From: BS750m-G77 sp043797735
GTDB taxonomy: Bacteria > Omnitrophota > Gorgyraeia > Gygaellales > Profunditerraquicolaceae
Length of the DNA stretch: 31,879 nucleotides
Assembly: GCA_043797735.1 (NCBI GenBank)
Contig: JAZDPH010000066.1
Location: forward strand, 1 to 31,879
Direction of reading: 5' to 3'
The translations under genes were made by a program, and so were the position numbers. The notes under the pieces were generated by a model, which saw nothing but the letters and a program-made list of their open reading frames with translations, did no database searches and was not told where the DNA came from. The stretch's first letter is position 1. Each line of letters opens with the position of its first letter. Positions 28,615-31,879 of the stretch are shown in pieces.

Positions 28615-28983
28615 ATGGGCGATTTCCAGAAACATTTAAAATTGGTAAAAGAGAAGCTTAAAGCAACGATTAATGCCTATGACAACAAGCAGAGTACAGT
28701 GGTGGGTGATTTGGGCACAAAGGTTGTTGAGCAGCTGGTAGAGGCAGATGCTGCTAATAAGGGACAGCATTTCGGAGACCACCAAAGCAGGCATGAATAC
28801 TCAAATAAGAATTTTCCTGATGAGATAAACAAGGCAATGCGGAAAGTATGGTTTGCCTATGGGGATTTGGGTTATGACGGGATTAATGGTAAGAGAGCCA
28901 AAGCAGTAATAGATAATCTCAAAATAATAATTGAGTTTTTTGAAAAAAGGCTTGAGGTGAAAATCTATGAAGAGAAAACTTAA
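28615..28983 (+). CDS. HEPN-like toxin partner
   Basis: The protein has 122 residues, all helical. The stretch HFGDHQSRHEYSNKNFPDEI followed by AMRKVWFAYGDLGYDGINGK and a C-terminal helix (RAKAVIDNLKIIIEFFEKRL) is of the kind found in HEPN-like proteins encoded next to MNT nucleotidyltransferases. It would be the RNase toxin of a type VII-like system; the catalytic R-x4-6-H motif is not clear-cut here, so activity is uncertain. AAAGGAG precedes the ATG. It overlaps the MNT gene by 17 bases. Here the HEPN gene comes first, the reverse of the pair at 18277. Confidence 0.7.
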   Translation: MGDFQKHLKLVKEKLKATINAYDNKQSTVVGDLGTKVVEQLVEADAANKGQHFGDHQSRHEYSNKNFPDEINKAMRKVWFAYGDLGYDGINGKRAKAVIDNLKIIIEFFEKRLEVKIYEEKT

Positions 28984-29545
28984 AAGAATAGCAAAAGAGC
29001 TTTCCGGAATTGAAGATGTAAAGGCAGTTATCCTTTATGGCAGTCTTGCCAGGGGGGAATTTACTTCAAGGTCAGATATTGACTTATTTATCCTTACAAC
29101 AGATGATAAGACTCAAAAAGAAGTGGAGAATAAGGTAATAGAAATTGAAACTGCGATTGGCAGGAACATCCAGCCAACCATAAGAACCATAGCTAAATTG
29201 CAGAAAACAGATACAGGCTTGTTACAAAACATCTTTCAGGAAGGGAAAGTTCTCTATCTAAAAGAGCCATCAGATATTCCATCCGCCATACTATTACAAC
29301 AGAAGCCTTTCCTGATTTATTCTTTCCAGATAAGCAGTTTAGCCCAGAAAGACAAGGCAAAATTTAACAGGCAGCTTTACGAGCAGACAAGAAAAGAATA
29401 CAAGTATAAGGGCCTGCTACAAGAAATAGGCGGCCAGAAGCTTTCAGCAGGCTGCATAATGATTCCGCATATGCAGAAGGAAGCTATTGAGAAATTCTTT
29501 AAGAAGTTTAAAGTCAAGTTTGAGCAGTTGAAGGTGTGGAAATAA
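28967..29545 (+). CDS. MNT nucleotidyltransferase, antitoxin-like
   Basis: The protein has 192 residues. The nucleotidyltransferase motif LYGSLARGEFTSRSDIDLF (23-41) is intact, with D37 and D39 as metal ligands. The C-terminal half (YSFQISSLAQKDKAKFNRQL, EYKYKGLLQEIGGQKLSAGC, then IMIPHMQKEAI) is an extension common in archaeal-type nucleotidyltransferases of this group. It probably AMPylates and silences the HEPN protein encoded just upstream. There is no HTH in either protein of this pair, so the repressor of the promoter palindrome is either this protein complex or an outside factor. Confidence 0.82.
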   Translation: MKRKLKRIAKELSGIEDVKAVILYGSLARGEFTSRSDIDLFILTTDDKTQKEVENKVIEIETAIGRNIQPTIRTIAKLQKTDTGLLQNIFQEGKVLYLKEPSDIPSAILLQQKPFLIYSFQISSLAQKDKAKFNRQLYEQTRKEYKYKGLLQEIGGQKLSAGCIMIPHMQKEAIEKFFKKFKVKFEQLKVWK

Positions 29546-29704
29546 AAAGACAAGGACCGTTTCCTCATAATCCACTAAAGTTGTTAACCCTACATAGTAA
29601 CTGTTCCTATTTAAAATCCTGCCCAGTCCGCCCGCCAGAAGATTGCCTTGAAATAATCTTGAAATAATAAGCAAAACTGTTAATATAGTTGAAGCACAAG
29701 AGTT

Positions 29705-29776
29705 GCCGGCGTAGCTCAGTTGGCAGAGCAGCGCTTTCGTAAAGCAGAGGTCATCCGGATTAGCCTTTCCGCCGTT
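29705..29776 (+). pseudogene. Decayed tRNA-Thr (CGT)
   Basis: The 5' part is tRNA-like: GCCGGCG acceptor, TAGCTCAGTTGGCAGAGC D arm, and an anticodon loop TTCGTAA (CGT). The lower anticodon stem is mispaired (GCGCT/AGCAG), the T loop reads GATTAGC instead of the GTTC type, and the 3' acceptor arm is cut to CGCCG. Confidence 0.65.
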
Positions 29777-29883
29777 TTTATCTATTCTTTTATTCTGCAA
29801 TAGGTTACGACAACCCGCGACAGAGACAATTTAAGGCATTTTTTCCGCTGGGACTAAATTGGGACTATTTTTTATCTTAAGAG

Positions 29884-29969
29884 GTGGGATAAGCCAGGGG
29901 TATATGGATTAGAAAAAAGTCTACATACGTACGTTCGGCTGTCAGATGGACGCAGTATTATACGACTTT
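29884..29969 (+). repeat. miaB-like 5' fragment, direct repeat copy 2
   Basis: Second copy of the repeat at 26362-26448. In frame it reads KKVYIRTFGCQMDAVLYDF then stops, keeping the GCQM cluster motif that copy 1 has lost. The rest of the methylthiotransferase gene is absent. Confidence 0.75.
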
Positions 29970-29997
29970 GTTGGAGTATCTTAAGGTGATATATAAT
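29968..29997 (+). promoter_or_regulatory. Possible promoter of gene 30024
   Basis: TTGTTG (29968-29973), an 18-base spacer and TATAAT (29992-29997), starting at the very end of the repeat copy. The -35 box is weak. Confidence 0.4.
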
Positions 29998-30023
29998 AGT
30001 GAGTTAGGGGAAGAAAACAATAT

Positions 30024-30854
30024 ATGAATAATGAATTCACATGTGGCGAAAAAGAAATCTTGGTTCTAAAAGCGACTCTTGAGCCAATCAACTCTATGAT
30101 TAACTATGCAATGTTGGATCTTCATCATTCTGATTCTGATTCATCAATATTGTTCAAAACAGGAATACACCAAAAATATTTTAATATCCTTTTACTCGAT
30201 TTCCTTAAATCAAAAATTTATAGAATTGGAGAAAATTGCGTTAAATCCTTAAAAAACATCTTAATCACCCCGCAATACAATCAAAAAACAGAACCGCTGA
30301 AAAAAGATGTTGAGGATTTTGATGACTGGTTGGAACAGGATGTCGAATTTGAGAAAGATGGTGAAACGAGAAAGCTTTGGTTTCCAACCATTGATTGCAA
30401 TATAGCACTTAAGATTAAACGAAAAGAATTCATTAGAATTTGTGGTAATATTTCAAAGCACAATCCGCTTGCTCTTGATCGACAAGCTAAACTTATTCAA
30501 GAAATTTTTAGAAATAACAATGTAACAATAGAATTAACTCAAGCACTATTAGTCATGGATGAATTTTATGAGCAGTTTCATAACGACCTTCTAAATTATC
30601 ATGGAAGCGCAATAGCTGAATTTTTAAATAACATTCGCTGGGGAATATATGAGTATTTACAGCCACTATATAAATCATCTGTAAAACCATATTGGAATGA
30701 ACGTCTTAGCATGCAATCATATCGATATGATTTTCCAGAAGACATTAAAAATCCATATATACAAGAAATTTTCTGGGACCTTATGAATGATGTACGCTCG
30801 AAACCTTATATGCCTAAGTTTATTGTCACAAAATACCTTAAAATGCGCTATTAG
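30024..30854 (+). CDS. Unknown protein paired with a UvrD-like helicase
   Basis: The protein has 276 residues, with no signal peptide or membrane helix, mostly alpha-helical. I do not recognise a family. A central segment FIRICGNISKHNPLALDRQA resembles the RN...KH region of some HEPN-like proteins, but the spacing (R-x7-H) is longer than the usual R-x4-6-H. The acidic stretch KKDVEDFDDWLEQDVEFEKD is notable. AGGGGAAG lies upstream of the ATG. It sits 38 bases before a superfamily 1 helicase gene, at the edge of a TA-rich island, so it may be the effector or sensor of a two-gene defence system. That is inference. Confidence 0.65.
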   Translation: MNNEFTCGEKEILVLKATLEPINSMINYAMLDLHHSDSDSSILFKTGIHQKYFNILLLDFLKSKIYRIGENCVKSLKNILITPQYNQKTEPLKKDVEDFDDWLEQDVEFEKDGETRKLWFPTIDCNIALKIKRKEFIRICGNISKHNPLALDRQAKLIQEIFRNNNVTIELTQALLVMDEFYEQFHNDLLNYHGSAIAEFLNNIRWGIYEYLQPLYKSSVKPYWNERLSMQSYRYDFPEDIKNPYIQEIFWDLMNDVRSKPYMPKFIVTKYLKMRY

Positions 30855-30892
30855 GAAAGATTGTTAAGAGATCGGGAGCACGTAATTATACA

Positions 30893-31879
30893 ATGAGCGA
30901 AATTATAAGATTTCTTATAAACGAAGATGGCAATCCGTTTCTTAATTCAGAATTGGATACTTTAGCAATCGATTTAGATGCTCTGGATAATTCTGAAAGG
31001 GAAGAGTATAGGAATAAAAATGCCAACGCTGTTGCAAGTAATCCTCTCCCAAAAAGCTTAATCGTTTCTGGTCCAGGAACTGGTAAAAGCTATTTATTCT
31101 TAGCTCGTATTGATTATTGGCTTCAGGATAATCCTCAGTCAAATGTTTTAGTTTCAAGTTTCGTTAGAAAATTGGTTACTGATTTACAACAGGATATTGA
31201 GACCGACACCAAACTTAGCGATGAACAGAAACGGCAAATAACAGCTTTAACTTTACATAAACTTGCTCGGAGTATTGTTGAAAAAAATCATGGCACTTCA
31301 GAATGGCCATTCCGTCCTTATTTTCGAATAATTGGTCCTGCTTGGGAAAATATTGTTTGGGAAGATGGTTTGGCTTATTTTCCCCGTTTAAATGTTGATA
31401 ACTATCCCTTTAAAGATGTCAAAAAACAATTCCATGACAATATTTTTGAACAGACAATGGAATGGAGAGATTTGGTAAATAAATATATGGAATTATGTAA
31501 ATTTTTAAACACTGCAGGGTTTGCTGATTTAATTGTTAGAGCAAAAAAGGCGTTAGAAGAAAACCCATCTATAAACGAAAACGACTTTTTTATTATTGAT
31601 GAATATCAAGACTTTAACTTATCAGAGGAAGAGTTAATATTTAGATTAACTAGAAATTCGAGAGGGGTTCTTGTAGTAGGAGATGATGAGCAGGTTCTTT
31701 ACGAAACACTTAAATCTGGGAAGGCCTCATTAATCAGAAAACTTTACTCAGATACAGATTTTATTAAAGCTATGCTCCCTTTTTGTAGCCGGTGCAGTTA
31801 TCACATCACCAAGGCCACATCACATTTTATATCGCAAAATCAAGACACCGATACTATCAGGAAGGTTTATTTGCCATTG
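30893..31879 (+). CDS. UvrD/Rep-like superfamily 1 helicase (3' partial)
   Basis: The frame is open from the ATG at 30893 to the window edge, 329 codons, with no stop. Walker A is GPGTGKS (60-66), Walker B is IIDEYQDFN (DEYQD, 236-240), and VVGDDEQVLYE is motif III. These give a UvrD/Rep-type DNA helicase, although the N-terminal part before Walker A is longer than in UvrD and the rest is divergent. The remaining helicase motifs lie outside the window, as would any extra C-terminal domain. AT-rich like its partner at 30024. UvrD-like helicases paired with a second gene occur in several phage-defence systems (for example Gabija), but the partner here is not GajA. Confidence 0.85.
   Translation, partial: MSEIIRFLINEDGNPFLNSELDTLAIDLDALDNSEREEYRNKNANAVASNPLPKSLIVSGPGTGKSYLFLARIDYWLQDNPQSNVLVSSFVRKLVTDLQQDIETDTKLSDEQKRQITALTLHKLARSIVEKNHGTSEWPFRPYFRIIGPAWENIVWEDGLAYFPRLNVDNYPFKDVKKQFHDNIFEQTMEWRDLVNKYMELCKFLNTAGFADLIVRAKKALEENPSINENDFFIIDEYQDFNLSEEELIFRLTRNSRGVLVVGDDEQVLYETLKSGKASLIRKLYSDTDFIKAMLPFCSRCSYHITKATSHFISQNQDTDTIRKVYLPL

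Larger units (their letters stand above)
29546..30023. other. 478-base spacer before helicase genes
   Basis: The spacer holds a degenerate tRNA-Thr (29705-29776), a GGGACTAAATTGGGACTA segment (29850-29867) of a type often seen at integration sites, the second miaB-like repeat (29884-29969) and a promoter for the gene at 30024. No protein gene is apparent. Confidence 0.6.

Overview
This 31.9 kb window reads as a chromosomal segment of an uncultivated Gram-negative bacterium. The family mix (group 4 [NiFe]-hydrogenase parts, several lipoproteins, PssA, an LpxH-like phosphoesterase, an Aas-like AMP-ligase/ACP/acyltransferase fusion) and the dense palindromic intergenic repeats would fit Omnitrophota (former OP3). 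That assignment is inference from style; no marker gene here proves it.

Layout. 1-552: 3' end of a HycF/HyfH-like ferredoxin subunit of a membrane-bound hydrogenase. 679-2396: MFS exporter and a peptidoglycan-binding lipoprotein. 2393-2828: what looks like a complete RNA gene (promoter, about 300 nt structured RNA with c-di-GMP-I-like blocks, terminator). 2847-8930: GH1 glycosidase, a cNMP/MinD-like/patatin fusion, a repeat-invaded lipoprotein, a MazG-like protein, then an overlapping operon with a HycI-type hydrogenase maturation protease, a lipoprotein and PssA. 9124-9195: tRNA-Phe, within a repeat-rich 660-base spacer. 9591-13787: small secreted, membrane and lipoprotein genes of mostly unknown function, with an AT-rich metallophosphoesterase and a CBS-pair protein. 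13853-14056 (minus): cold-shock protein with a long leader. 14271-18156: UMF1-type MFS transporter and the three-domain lipid ligase/acyltransferase. 18277-19263: HTH-MNT/HEPN toxin-antitoxin pair whose HEPN gene is frameshifted. 19400-22055: AT-rich aldehyde dehydrogenase plus nitronate monooxygenase-like flavoprotein. 22070-26317: phosphorelay operon (7TM histidine kinase, three receiver proteins, two small proteins). 26362-31879: accessory island.

The right-hand island is the most interesting part. It carries an AbiEi/AbiEii pair, a HEPN/MNT pair, an RHS fragment, a decayed tRNA-Thr and a gene of unknown function followed by a UvrD-like helicase that runs off the end. Two degenerate copies of what looks like the 5' end of a miaB-type gene bracket the two TA pairs as an 86-87 bp direct repeat. 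All three TA promoters have the same design: the -10 box lies inside a palindrome, as expected for autorepression.

Other points of interest are the self-contained structured RNA at 2.4 kb, a hairpin/promoter element present twice with compensatory base changes, a terminator-like hairpin in the cold-shock leader, and a lipoprotein gene carrying a heptanucleotide repeat and two palindromic repeats in frame. No tool was run. Calls rest on reading motifs, so family names are secure only where catalytic motifs are cited.
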